Shown piece by piece: positions 31,640 through 39,443 of a DNA stretch of 40,778 nt. The notes beneath the pieces were generated by a model, which was not told the origin of the DNA, made no database searches, and was given only the letters and a program-made list of their open reading frames with translations. Source of the stretch: Pseudomonadota bacterium (GTDB lineage: Bacteria > Desulfobacterota > JAPLJL01); NCBI GenBank assembly GCA_026388655.1, contig JAPLJI010000070.1, forward strand, positions 1-40,778, in the 5' to 3' direction. Position 1 is the first letter of the stretch, and each line of letters starts with the position of its first letter. The position numbers were made by a program, and so were the translations under genes.

Positions 31640-31960
31640 TCAAAAATTATAACTAAGGAGGTCAAGTCTTGGGCTGAAAGCCCGACCTTTATCTTTAAAA
31701 TCAGCGGGGTTATCCAACAATCCAACCCGGGCCGGCGGCAGCGAAGCCGAGGACCGGGCTTCGCCCCAGATATAAAAATACCCGATGACCACTGCCACCC
31801 CGACGGCGACTCCCCCGCTCCCGATGATGATATATCCGGAAGGCGAAGTAACCGAGAAACTCCAAGACGCCTGCGCCGGGGTGGGAGCTAAAGCGATTCC
31901 CAGGGCCAAAACGATTCCGGCTAGAAAAACCCAGGATCTTTTCAGAAGTGATTTTTTCAT
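31640..31960 (-). CDS. Small exported membrane-anchored protein of unknown function
   Basis: 106 residues. A signal peptide (MKKSLLKRSWVFLAGIVLALGIALAPTPAQA, cut near residue 31) is followed by a short mature segment WSFSVTSPSGYI, one glycine-valine-rich membrane helix (IGSGGVAVGVAVVIGYFYIW), and an inside tail with a Pro/Ala-rich stretch. No family recognised. ATG 31960 is favoured over 31966 because GAGG is 9 bases upstream rather than 3. It stands alone between fic (same strand) and the mutarotase-like gene (opposite strand). Confidence 0.6.
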   Translation of the reverse strand: MKKSLLKRSWVFLAGIVLALGIALAPTPAQASWSFSVTSPSGYIIIGSGGVAVGVAVVIGYFYIWGEARSSASLPPARVGLLDNPADFKDKGRAFSPRLDLLSYNF

Positions 31961-32166
31961 TGGCATCTGCCTCTTTTCGAAAAGACTTCCGTGGATACTG
32001 AAATCATCTTAGCGAATTTCATGAAAAAAGCGAAGACGTTCCAGAGTTCAGAATTGATGACTTATAGTTCAAACATATTTCAGAATTTTTCCTTTTACGT
32101 TTTACGTCTCACACCTAACGATCAAAATCCTTTAAAATTCCCCCCGTTGGGGTTATCCTGATCAAT

Positions 32167-33435
32167 ATGAAAGTCGGGAGGAGAAAGGGCGAATGCCTGC
32201 TCGCGGGGAAAACCGTCGCGGGGATACCGGCCCTGATCCTGGAAAACGACTACATTTTTCTCACGCTCATCCCCGAGGCCGGGGGCAAGATCCAGGAATT
32301 GATCTTCAAACCCACCGGGAACGATTTCGCCTGGCACAGCCCCGTCACCCCGCTGCGAATACCGGAATACGGCTCGGAATTCGCCCCCTACGACTCCGGC
32401 GGGTTCGATGAAATGCTTCCCACGGTGGGCGAGTGCGACTGGCGGGGCGCCCGCCTGCCCGATCACGGCGAGGCCTGGCAGCTTCCCGCCCGCGTGACGG
32501 AGGAGGTTTCCGAACCGGAACGGGTCGGGGTCAAAACCGAATGGATCCTGAAAGCCTCTCCTTTTCTCATGGAACGCACGATCAGTTTGAGCGGGGGTGA
32601 ATCCCGGGTCCGATTCGACTACCGGATCAAAAACCAGGGCCACAAACCCTGGGAGTTCATCTGGGCCCTGCACGCGAGCGTCGCCCCGGGGGGAAAGGTC
32701 CGGAAAGGCACCCGGCTCTTCCTGCCCCGCGCCACCCGCCTGAATGTCTGGTGGTCGAAAGACGAGCGCCTGGGCCGCCAGGGCAACTGGCTGAACTGGC
32801 CGAAGGAACTGGACAAGCGGGAGAAAAAGGTCGACCTCAGCACCCTGGAAGGGGAAGCTGGTTTCGCGGAGAAACTCTTTACCGAGGAATTGAAGGAAGG
32901 CTGGGTGGCCGCCCTCGAACCTGAAACCCGCGAGGCGATCGGCTTCAGCTTTTCCCCGGAGGAACTGCCCTACGCCGGGATCTGGCTGAACCAGGGGGGC
33001 TGGCGCGGTTACTGCCAATTGGGCCTGGAGGCCACCAGCACGATGGGGGACAACCTGGAACAAGCGGTAAAAAAATATCAGAAGAGATACGCCCGGCTCA
33101 ACCCGGGGCAGTCGGCCTCCTTCGGTCTCTGGGTCAGCCTGGGCCAGGGGATGGACAGCATCGGCTCGATCACCCCGGCCGGCACCTTTATCGAACCGGG
33201 CCTGAAGCTCAGGGCCGGTTACATCAAGGGCGCCCTGGTGGCGCCTTTCCGGGGAACCCTGGAAATCATCGAGCAATCCCAGCCCGACGACATCCTGTTC
33301 CGCGAGTTTTTGATCCCCTATAAAAAATGCGAGATTTCGCTCCTGGGGAGCACCCGGAAAAATTATGAGATAATATTGAAGCATTGGCAGGGGGATCTGG
33401 TTGACTCCATCAGCCTCAAGCAAGCTCAAAGGTGA
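32167..33435 (+). CDS. Galactose-mutarotase-fold protein (aldose 1-epimerase-like)
   Basis: 422 residues. The N-terminal half has the mutarotase-like pattern: LENDYIFLTLIPEAGGKIQEL, NDFAWHSP and GGFDEMLPTVGECDW. The middle has SGGESRVRFDYRIKNQGHKPWEFIWALHASVAPGG with His in the usual place, and the third part GGWRGYCQLGLEATSTMGDNL with a conserved Glu. Such proteins interconvert sugar anomers or bind sugars; the active-site His/Glu look present but the substrate is not evident. galK is 12 kb away and not linked by any operon. The ATG lies 2 bases after ATCAAT; the ribosome site is weak. Confidence 0.75.
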   Translation: MKVGRRKGECLLAGKTVAGIPALILENDYIFLTLIPEAGGKIQELIFKPTGNDFAWHSPVTPLRIPEYGSEFAPYDSGGFDEMLPTVGECDWRGARLPDHGEAWQLPARVTEEVSEPERVGVKTEWILKASPFLMERTISLSGGESRVRFDYRIKNQGHKPWEFIWALHASVAPGGKVRKGTRLFLPRATRLNVWWSKDERLGRQGNWLNWPKELDKREKKVDLSTLEGEAGFAEKLFTEELKEGWVAALEPETREAIGFSFSPEELPYAGIWLNQGGWRGYCQLGLEATSTMGDNLEQAVKKYQKRYARLNPGQSASFGLWVSLGQGMDSIGSITPAGTFIEPGLKLRAGYIKGALVAPFRGTLEIIEQSQPDDILFREFLIPYKKCEISLLGSTRKNYEIILKHWQGDLVDSISLKQAQR

Positions 33436-33625
33436 AAGGTCCAAGTTCAAAGCTCAAATGACAAATAAAACCCCAAGCTCAAATGCCTTAAACTTTGAAC
33501 TTAAAAATTTAACATTTATTTGGCATTTGAATTTTGGCATTTGGATTTTACTTAAGCGGCGGTCGGCGGTCTGCCGTCGGTCTCCGACCCGTAAGGGTCT
33601 ACGACCCGGAGGGCGGTCGTTAAGA
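33436..33625. repeat. Low-complexity GTTCAAAGCTCAAATG inverted repeat and CTTAAG palindrome
   Basis: AAGTTCAAAGCTCAAATGACA faces TGGCATTTGAATTTTGGCATTTGG. After it, CTTAAGCGGC...GTCGTTAAG (33549-33624) encloses GACCC-GTAAG-GGTC palindromes. The whole gap is repeat; no gene. Confidence 0.5.
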
Positions 33626-33638
33626 TGAACCCTGAACC

Positions 33639-34742
33639 TTGAACCAAATAACCTCTAATCAGATTTCCCCGCGCCTCCGCCTGGTTTTCTTCATCGGGAT
33701 CGGCGTGGCCCTCCTGTTGACGGTCTATTACCTCCGCACCGTCCTGGGCCCGTTCTTTCTCGCCCTGGTGATCGCCTATGTCCTCGACCCCGTGGTGACC
33801 AAGATGGAGGCCAGGCGCGTTCCCAGGTCTCTGGCCACCCTGCTCATCCTGCTCCCCTTCCTGGCCCTTGTCGCCCTGGCTCTCTGGTTTCTCATCCCTT
33901 TCCTCTTCCGTGAAATCGCCGGCCTCATCCAGAACTTTCCCAACTACGTGGAAAGCGTCCGGCGCCTCGTCATCTCCTGGACCCATCTCGAGGCCGATAC
34001 CAGCGCTCAGGAGCTCCTCCAGACCGGGATGAATTACCTCCGGGAGAAAATGCAGATCGACACCACCCGGGTGGTCCAGCCCCTGTCGGGGCTCCTGCTC
34101 GGGCTTCTTTCCAACACCGTCGCCCTCATCACCTGGGCCTTCGGCCTTTTCATCGTTCCGGTTTTCTCCTATTACCTCCTCCAGGATATGGACCGGATCA
34201 AGACCCAGGCGGTTTCCTACTTCCCCCCCGATTACCGAAAGAGCTGGGTGGAATTCCTCGGCGAGATCGATACGGTCCTCTCCGGTTTCATCCGGGGACA
34301 GCTCACGGTCTGCACGATCCTGGCCGGGCTCTACAGCCTGGGGCTCTTTTTAATCGGGATCGACTACGGCATCCTCGCGGGGATTTTCACCGGTTACGCC
34401 TTCGTCGTCCCCTACGTGGGGACGATCGCGGGGGCGCTCCTCTCCCTGATTCTTTCGGTCGCCACCTTCGGGGTGGACTACCATCTCGCCCTCGTGGCGG
34501 GTTGGATCGCCCTAGTCCAGCTAGTGGAAAGCTACTACCTTACCCCCAAAATCGTGGGAGGCAAGGTCGGGCTGGGGGTGATCGAGGTTATCCTGGCCAT
34601 CCTGGTCGCGGGCAAGATCTTCGGATTCCTGGGGGTGATTATCGCCGTGCCCCTGGCGGCCTCCTTCAAGGTGATCCTGAAGAAACTGCTCGACTCCTAT
34701 CAAAATTCCCGCCTGTTCCGCACCGCATCAACAACAAAATAA
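33639..34742 (+). CDS. AI-2E family membrane transporter (PerM/YdiK type)
   Basis: 367 residues with about 8 hydrophobic segments in the AI-2E/UPF0118 order: TVLGPFFLALVIAYVLDPVV near the start, a long soluble loop (IAGLIQNFPNYVESVRRLV...), then FIVPVFSYYLLQDMDRIK, SGFIRGQLTVCTILAGLYS, GIFTGYAFVVPYVGTIAGA and GKIFGFLGVIIAVPLAASFKVI. Members have been linked to autoinducer-2 export or sodium/proton exchange; the role here is open. The N-terminus is uncertain: the first codon that fits is TTG at 33639, inside a repeat (AACCTTGAACC), without a ribosome site. A neighbouring-repeat insertion may have replaced the original start. Confidence 0.88.
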   Translation: MNQITSNQISPRLRLVFFIGIGVALLLTVYYLRTVLGPFFLALVIAYVLDPVVTKMEARRVPRSLATLLILLPFLALVALALWFLIPFLFREIAGLIQNFPNYVESVRRLVISWTHLEADTSAQELLQTGMNYLREKMQIDTTRVVQPLSGLLLGLLSNTVALITWAFGLFIVPVFSYYLLQDMDRIKTQAVSYFPPDYRKSWVEFLGEIDTVLSGFIRGQLTVCTILAGLYSLGLFLIGIDYGILAGIFTGYAFVVPYVGTIAGALLSLILSVATFGVDYHLALVAGWIALVQLVESYYLTPKIVGGKVGLGVIEVILAILVAGKIFGFLGVIIAVPLAASFKVILKKLLDSYQNSRLFRTASTTK

Positions 34743-34762
34743 TCCAAAGTTTTTATCGTCTT

Positions 34763-34789
34763 TCGGTTGGGGTTGCGCTGCTCGTTTCG
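34763..34789. repeat. Dispersed 27-bp repeat, copy 2
   Basis: Matches 21395-21421 at 25 of 27 bases. Both lie just before a GTAG-type element or behind one. The rest of the gap 34743-35122 holds the 77-bp REPIN copy and GAGCGAAGTCGAAGGGC-type repeat; no gene. Confidence 0.5.
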
Positions 34790-34872
34790 TCATTCGGGTT
34801 GAGTCTTCCGGTTCTTAAACCCGAAAAATGCGATTGAATCCGTTCCCCCGTCATTCGCGAGCGGATTTTCTT

Positions 34873-34949
34873 GTAGTCTGCCGATTCACTTGTCCCTTCG
34901 CTGAGGGGATCGGCGTATTTCGAAAGCGCCCGATAAATCGGGCAACTAC
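34873..34949. repeat. 77-bp REPIN-like doublet, copy 2
   Basis: GTAGTC...AACTAC, two hairpins as in 11986-12062, in the reverse orientation; only a few bases differ, mostly in the link between the hairpins. Confidence 0.75.
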
Positions 34950-35122
34950 AAAATATTCGAAAACACCAATTGCATTTTTAGGGTTCCAAACCGATTAACG
35001 TAAACCTAAACCAGCCGCTTGTCCTGAGCGAAGTCGAAGGGCGCAACCGTCAGACGTTTAACGAGTTTCATTTTTCGGGTTTCGAGTTTGGCGCTTTGCT
35101 CTTTGCCCTTCGCGCTCTGCGC

Positions 35123-36826
35123 TCAGGACAGCGGGACTTTTTCGAGGCTTTTTATCCCCATTCGGATCGGCACGATGAAGGCCACCACGTTTAAAACCGC
35201 CGCCCCGACGAAAAAGACCGAGAGCCCGATCCAATCCCCGGCGGTGATGGGAATGCCCCGGAAGTAGGACATGAAGTAGACGTAAACCGGCCGGGCCTCG
35301 AGCGCCACCACCACCCCGATGAAAGTCATCGAGATGAGCATGTATACCACCCCGCCGTACCCGGCGGCGATCTTGGCCGGGTTTTCGATATCAAACCGGG
35401 GATAGGCGGCGCCGACCCCGATGGCCAGGCCGACAATTCCGAAGGTCATGAAGAACATCGTGATCGCGGAGAGGTAATTCATGAAGCGGGAGACCTGGAG
35501 CAGATGGTTGGAGAAAATGATGAGAATCTCCGAAAGGATGAGGAGCGGGAAGATCATCACCCCGAACTTGGCCCAGATCACCTGCCGGGCGGAGAGAGGC
35601 GAGGAACGGATGATCCAGAAGGCCCTCCCTTCCATGCTCACCATCGGGAAAACGAAGCGCGCGGAGAGGGCCGCCAGGACAAACCCGGCCAGGGCCAGGT
35701 TCAAAAACGAGATCAGGTTCTGGACATAAAAGGTCGGCATTCCCGCCCGGGCCAGGGGAATGGCCTTGAAGTTGTAAAGGTAGACCGTGACCAGGGCGGC
35801 CAGGAGAAAAAGCTGGGACCACTGGGTGGTATCCCGGAAAAAAAACTTGACCTCCTTGGCGAAGATCGCCCGGGTGGGGGGCGAGAAGGGCAAAGTCAGC
35901 AGGGAGAGCACGTAATCCAGGGGGGTCCGCCGGAAATAACCCGAGCGCTTGGCCTCCTGCGAGCGGGAGAAACCCCGCCGGTACATCCCCTGATGCAGCC
36001 ACTCGGCCAGGACCACGAAGGCCAGGCTGGTGGACACCAAAAGGGCCAGGGACAGGAAACCGTTCCCGCCCGGCCAGCCGTTCAGGGCGGGCAGGATCGC
36101 GTTGGTAGCCCATATGTAAGGGTGATAACTCGCCGCCGGGATTTTCATGGCGGCGAAGTAACTGAGCGCGTTCTGGAAGGCGTCCGGGTCCACCAGACGC
36201 TCGGGGCGGAGCAGGCGGAACATCAGGTAGACGGCGATGAAAATCAGGAGGGCCAGGAAGAGCAGGATCTCCCGGGTGCGCCGGGCCGGAAAGAGGTTGA
36301 CCAGGAGCAGCGTCACCGACGCCCCGATCGTGCCTGGGATCAAAAGGAAAAAAGCGAGAACCAGGGGAAACCAGAGGTAATAAAAAAGCGGGGAGGCGTG
36401 CACCACCCCGTAGGCCAGGAAAATCGGGAGCCCGAAAAAAATCACCATCCAGGAGGATTCCAGGAGCGATTCGGTGAAGCGGGCGAAGAACAGGGCCGAG
36501 GGGTCGGCCGGGACCTGATTCAGAAGATCAAGCTCATCGGCCAGATAATAAGTCGAAAGCGCGGTGATGATGTTCGAAATGATCAGGATGCCGAAAAACA
36601 CCAGGAAGATCATGGAAAGGAGCTTGGCGGCCAGGAGGGGGCCGATGACCTCGATTCCCTGGAAGTAGCGGAGCACCTTGACGAAGGCGTAAAAAGTGAA
36701 GCCCCAGACCGAAATCCCCAGAAGCCCGAGGGCGGCGGTGCGGAGTCGGGCCCCCGGCTCGAGCCGCCGGGTCCGGTTCCGGAAGGAATAATAGGCGGGC
36801 TTAAGCAGGAGTGGATACTGCCGCAT
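35123..36826 (-). CDS. ABC exporter permease subunit
   Basis: 567 residues with about 12 hydrophobic helices in two halves. N-terminal half: GLLGISVWGFTFYAFVKVL, LSMIFLVFFGILIISNIITALSTYYLADELDLLNQVP. Second half: AIFAKEVKFFFRDTTQWSQLF, FVFPMVSMEGRAFWIIRSSPLSARQVIWAKF, YGGVVYMLISMTFIGVVV. This is the COG-type 'ABC exporter' permease fold, without a nucleotide-binding domain. It overlaps the ATPase gene by 26 bases (the ATPase ends inside its start), so translation is coupled. The cargo is unknown. Confidence 0.8.
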   Translation of the reverse strand: MRQYPLLLKPAYYSFRNRTRRLEPGARLRTAALGLLGISVWGFTFYAFVKVLRYFQGIEVIGPLLAAKLLSMIFLVFFGILIISNIITALSTYYLADELDLLNQVPADPSALFFARFTESLLESSWMVIFFGLPIFLAYGVVHASPLFYYLWFPLVLAFFLLIPGTIGASVTLLLVNLFPARRTREILLFLALLIFIAVYLMFRLLRPERLVDPDAFQNALSYFAAMKIPAASYHPYIWATNAILPALNGWPGGNGFLSLALLVSTSLAFVVLAEWLHQGMYRRGFSRSQEAKRSGYFRRTPLDYVLSLLTLPFSPPTRAIFAKEVKFFFRDTTQWSQLFLLAALVTVYLYNFKAIPLARAGMPTFYVQNLISFLNLALAGFVLAALSARFVFPMVSMEGRAFWIIRSSPLSARQVIWAKFGVMIFPLLILSEILIIFSNHLLQVSRFMNYLSAITMFFMTFGIVGLAIGVGAAYPRFDIENPAKIAAGYGGVVYMLISMTFIGVVVALEARPVYVYFMSYFRGIPITAGDWIGLSVFFVGAAVLNVVAFIVPIRMGIKSLEKVPLS

Positions 36827-37568
36827 CGAGCTTCTCCGGCTCTTTGAGGGGAGCCGTCAGCTTCAGGAAGACCTCTTCCAGTTTCTCGTCGCCCGAACCG
36901 ACCCTTTTCTTCAATTCGTCGGAGGTCCCGACCGCGATCAGGGAGCCAAGGTGAATGATCCCGATCCGGTCGGAGATTTCCTCCGCCACGCTCAGGGTAT
37001 GGGTGGAGAGCAGGATAGCGCAGCCCTTCCGGCGGTATTCCTGGAAGATATCCTTGACCAGGCGGGTGGCCCGCGGGTCGAGGCCGACAAAAGGCTCGTC
37101 GATCACGATGGCCTTGGGCTCGTGGAGGAGGGCCGAGACCATCACCAGCTTTTGTTTCATCCCGTGGGAGTAGCTTTCGATGAGTTCATCCCTCCAGTCG
37201 GAGAGGTCAAAGACCTCCAGGAGCCGGTCCATCTCCATCTTGGCTTTCCGGTCTTCCAGGTTCCAGATCTGGGCGATGAACCGGAGGAACTCCTCCCCGG
37301 TCAGCTTCTGGTAGAGAAAGGGACGGTCGGGGATGAAACCGATGATCTGGCGGGCGGCCACCGGCTCCTTCAGGACATCGTATCCGAAGACCCGGGCGGT
37401 GCCCCGGGTGGGCCGGATCAGGCCGCCGATGATCCGAAGCGTGGTGGTCTTGCCCGCCCCGTTGGGCCCGAGGAAGCCGAAGATCTCCCCGGCCTGGACG
37501 GAAAGGTTCAGATCCTTGACGGCGGCGAGCTTGAAATATTGCTTGGTCAGGTTAACGGTTTCGATCAT
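36801..37568 (-). CDS. ABC exporter ATP-binding subunit
   Basis: 255 residues. Walker A GPNGAGKTT (38-46), the Q-loop in IGFIPDRPFLY, an unusual signature SYSHGMKQK, Walker B AIVIDEP, D-loop GLDPRA and switch His in LLSTHTLSVAEEI. The type is the Ccm/drug-exporter-like ATPase with a short C-terminal tail of about 30 residues. ATG 37568 fits the family start (MIETVNLTKQYF); an upstream GTG at 37628 is less likely. It powers the membrane partner at 35123-36826. No clear promoter or ribosome site seen. Confidence 0.93.
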   Translation of the reverse strand: MIETVNLTKQYFKLAAVKDLNLSVQAGEIFGFLGPNGAGKTTTLRIIGGLIRPTRGTARVFGYDVLKEPVAARQIIGFIPDRPFLYQKLTGEEFLRFIAQIWNLEDRKAKMEMDRLLEVFDLSDWRDELIESYSHGMKQKLVMVSALLHEPKAIVIDEPFVGLDPRATRLVKDIFQEYRRKGCAILLSTHTLSVAEEISDRIGIIHLGSLIAVGTSDELKKRVGSGDEKLEEVFLKLTAPLKEPEKLDAAVSTPA

Positions 37569-37685
37569 CGTAGATATTTTAGGGGCCGGGCCACCCTCTT
37601 TCAATGACCAACGTAGGTCAAGCACCAATTACCAAATCCCAATAACCAAACCATATTAGGCGTCCTCAATAATTACGCATTTGTC

Positions 37686-37775
37686 GTCATTCTCGCGGAA
37701 GCGGGAATCCAGGCGAAAAAATAACTGGATTCCGCATCAAGCATGTCCTCGACCTGATCGGGGATGCGGAATGAC
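37686..37775. repeat. GTCATTC-type MITE-like inverted repeat
   Basis: GTCATTCTCGC...GGGAATCCAG on the left, CTGGATTCCGC...GCGGAATGAC on the right, about 90 bp. Same family as 21175-21300. Beyond it, 37787-37892 is a second palindrome set built of CCCCCTCC, GACCCTCCCGG and CATCCCCC/GGGGGATG. The gap 37569-37963 has no gene. Confidence 0.65.
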
Positions 37776-37910
37776 AGAATTGAAAATCCCCCCCTCCGGG
37801 TCCGCTTCCAGCCCGTAGGGGGATGGCTTACAGGCCGGAGGGTAGACCCTCCCGGTCGGAGACTCCATCCCCCTTTTTACAAAGGGGGAGCGCAGACTTT
37901 CTCTTTTTTA

Positions 37911-37956
37911 AATTTATGAATCATAAATTGACATTGAAAACAGATCCCTCCAAAAT
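37911..37956 (+). promoter_or_regulatory. gpsA promoter with overlapping palindromic operator
   Basis: A perfect 19-base palindrome, AATTTATGA-A-TCATAAATT (37911-37929), overlaps the -35 box TTGACA (37928-37933). A 17-base spacer leads to CAAAAT (37951-37956). Transcription would start near the ATG (37964), and no ribosome site is visible, which suggests a leaderless or very short-leader message. The palindrome is a good candidate for a repressor site. Confidence 0.5.
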
Positions 37957-37963
37957 CTAAACC

Positions 37964-38998
37964 ATGCAGGAAAAGGTTGCCATCATCGGCGCCGGGGCCT
38001 GGGGAACAGCGCTCGCCAAGGTTCTCGTCGAAAAGGGTGAGAAGGTTTCCCTCTGGGTTTTCGAGCCGGGCCTCGCAGAAAGGATCACGAGTCGGCATGA
38101 AAACGATCTTTATCTCCCCGGTCTCAAGCTGCCGAAAAAGATCCAAGCCACCCCGGATATCGCCGAGGCGGTCTCCGGGGCCGGATACCTGGTCTTCGTG
38201 GTCCCCTCCCGCTTTCTTCGTAAAGTGGTCAAAACGGCCTCCGAGAAGATCAAGGGCGAGGTGATCGCGATCAGCTGCACCAAGGGGCTCGAGGAAAGAA
38301 AACTTTCCTTCCCCACGGAGATCCTGCGCCAGTCCTTCCGGGCCCGGGGAATCCCGGCCCCGGTCGTGGTTCTCTCCGGCCCCAGCTTCGCCCGGGAGGT
38401 GGCCCAGGGTGTCCCCACCGCCGTGGTTTCGGCGTCCAGTGATCGGGAGGCGGCCGAACAGGTGCAGAAACTATTTTCCAATCCCCTCTTCCGGGTTTAC
38501 ACCAACCCCGACCCGCTCGGGGTGGAGATCTCCGGGGTCCTGAAAAACGTGGTGGCCATCGCGGTGGGAATTTCCGATGGGCTCGACCTCGGCCTGAACA
38601 CCCGGGCGGCCCTGATCACCCGCGGGCTCGCCGAGATGACCCGGCTCGGGGTCAAGCTCGGGGCCAATCCCCTGACCTTTTCCGGGCTTTCCGGGATGGG
38701 GGACCTGGTTTTAACCTGCACCGGGGACTTGAGCCGCAACCGCCAGGTCGGCCTGGCCCTGGCCCAGGGTAAAAAACTTGACGAGATCCTCGCGGGCATG
38801 AAGGCCGTGGCCGAAGGGGTGAGCACGGTCAAGGCGGTCCGAAAGCTCGCCCACAAGATCGGGGTGGAAATGCCGATCGTGGAACAGGTTTTCGCGGTCC
38901 TCTATAAAAACAAGGAACCCATCCAGGCGGCCAGCGACCTGATGGCCCGCAGGTTGAAATACGAGCACGAATCCATCGGCCGGGGCTGGCCGGAATGA
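37964..38998 (+). CDS. gpsA: NAD(P)-dependent glycerol-3-phosphate dehydrogenase
   Basis: 344 residues, full length. N-terminal dinucleotide-binding motif VAIIGAGAWGTALA (5-18). Substrate region: ISCTKGLEERKL, VVLSGPSFAREVAQGVPTAVV, GVEISGVLKNVVAIAVGISDGLDLGLNTRAALITRGLAEM with the catalytic Lys, and LSGMGDLVLTCTGDLSRNRQVGLALAQG. It reduces dihydroxyacetone phosphate to sn-glycerol-3-phosphate for phospholipid synthesis. The final GWPE is a usual ending. It stands alone; plsY, often a neighbour, is not near. Confidence 0.95.
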   Translation: MQEKVAIIGAGAWGTALAKVLVEKGEKVSLWVFEPGLAERITSRHENDLYLPGLKLPKKIQATPDIAEAVSGAGYLVFVVPSRFLRKVVKTASEKIKGEVIAISCTKGLEERKLSFPTEILRQSFRARGIPAPVVVLSGPSFAREVAQGVPTAVVSASSDREAAEQVQKLFSNPLFRVYTNPDPLGVEISGVLKNVVAIAVGISDGLDLGLNTRAALITRGLAEMTRLGVKLGANPLTFSGLSGMGDLVLTCTGDLSRNRQVGLALAQGKKLDEILAGMKAVAEGVSTVKAVRKLAHKIGVEMPIVEQVFAVLYKNKEPIQAASDLMARRLKYEHESIGRGWPE

Positions 38999-39016
38999 AC
39001 AAAGAAAAAAGAGAAC

Positions 39017-39427
39017 GGTGGTTAGGTGGCTGGGTTGTTTGGTGGCTAGATCGTTAGGAAAAAACGAGCCGCCTGCCCGCCTTGCCCGAGGCTCGGCCAG
39101 GGAGGCGATCGCTCGGGTCGGCCAGGGCGCAACCTAAAATCGATTTACGAAAATTCTGTTTGCCTTAATCTCCCGTATCCAAATTCAAATTAATCGTCAT
39201 CGCGATCGTCGCCAGTTTTATCCTTTTCAGCTCCGCGCTTTTTCTCAAGTCGTACCTGTCGGTACCGGATGACTGGATTCAATTTATTTTCGTCTGCTTC
39301 ATTCTTTCTTTCTTTAATTTTCCGCGGTCGGCGGCTTGTCCCGAGTCACTGCGAGGGGTCAGTGGTCTGTTTTTTCCCTGGCTGTTTGGTTTTCTAGACA
39401 ATCTAACCACCTAGCCACCCAACCACC
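39017..39427. repeat. Long-range inverted repeat between convergent genes
   Basis: Left arm 39017-39057 (GGTGGTTAGGTGGCTGGG...) and right arm 39381-39427 (...CTAGCCACCCAACCACC) are reverse complements with several mismatches. They enclose about 320 bp of AT-rich DNA with another palindrome-rich patch (39066-39137, GCCTGCCC, GGCCAGGG). No open frame of note. The arms lie next to the ends of gpsA and the UroD-like gene. Confidence 0.55.
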
Positions 39428-39443
39428 TTCTTTTTCTAAACTT

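Noticed and set aside
32122-33450. Long open frame opposite the mutarotase-like gene
   Set aside because: The plus-strand frame has a recognisable fold; this one is a composition effect.
35504-36847. Long open frame opposite the ABC permease (447 codons)
   Set aside because: Antisense shadow with low-complexity, highly charged product.
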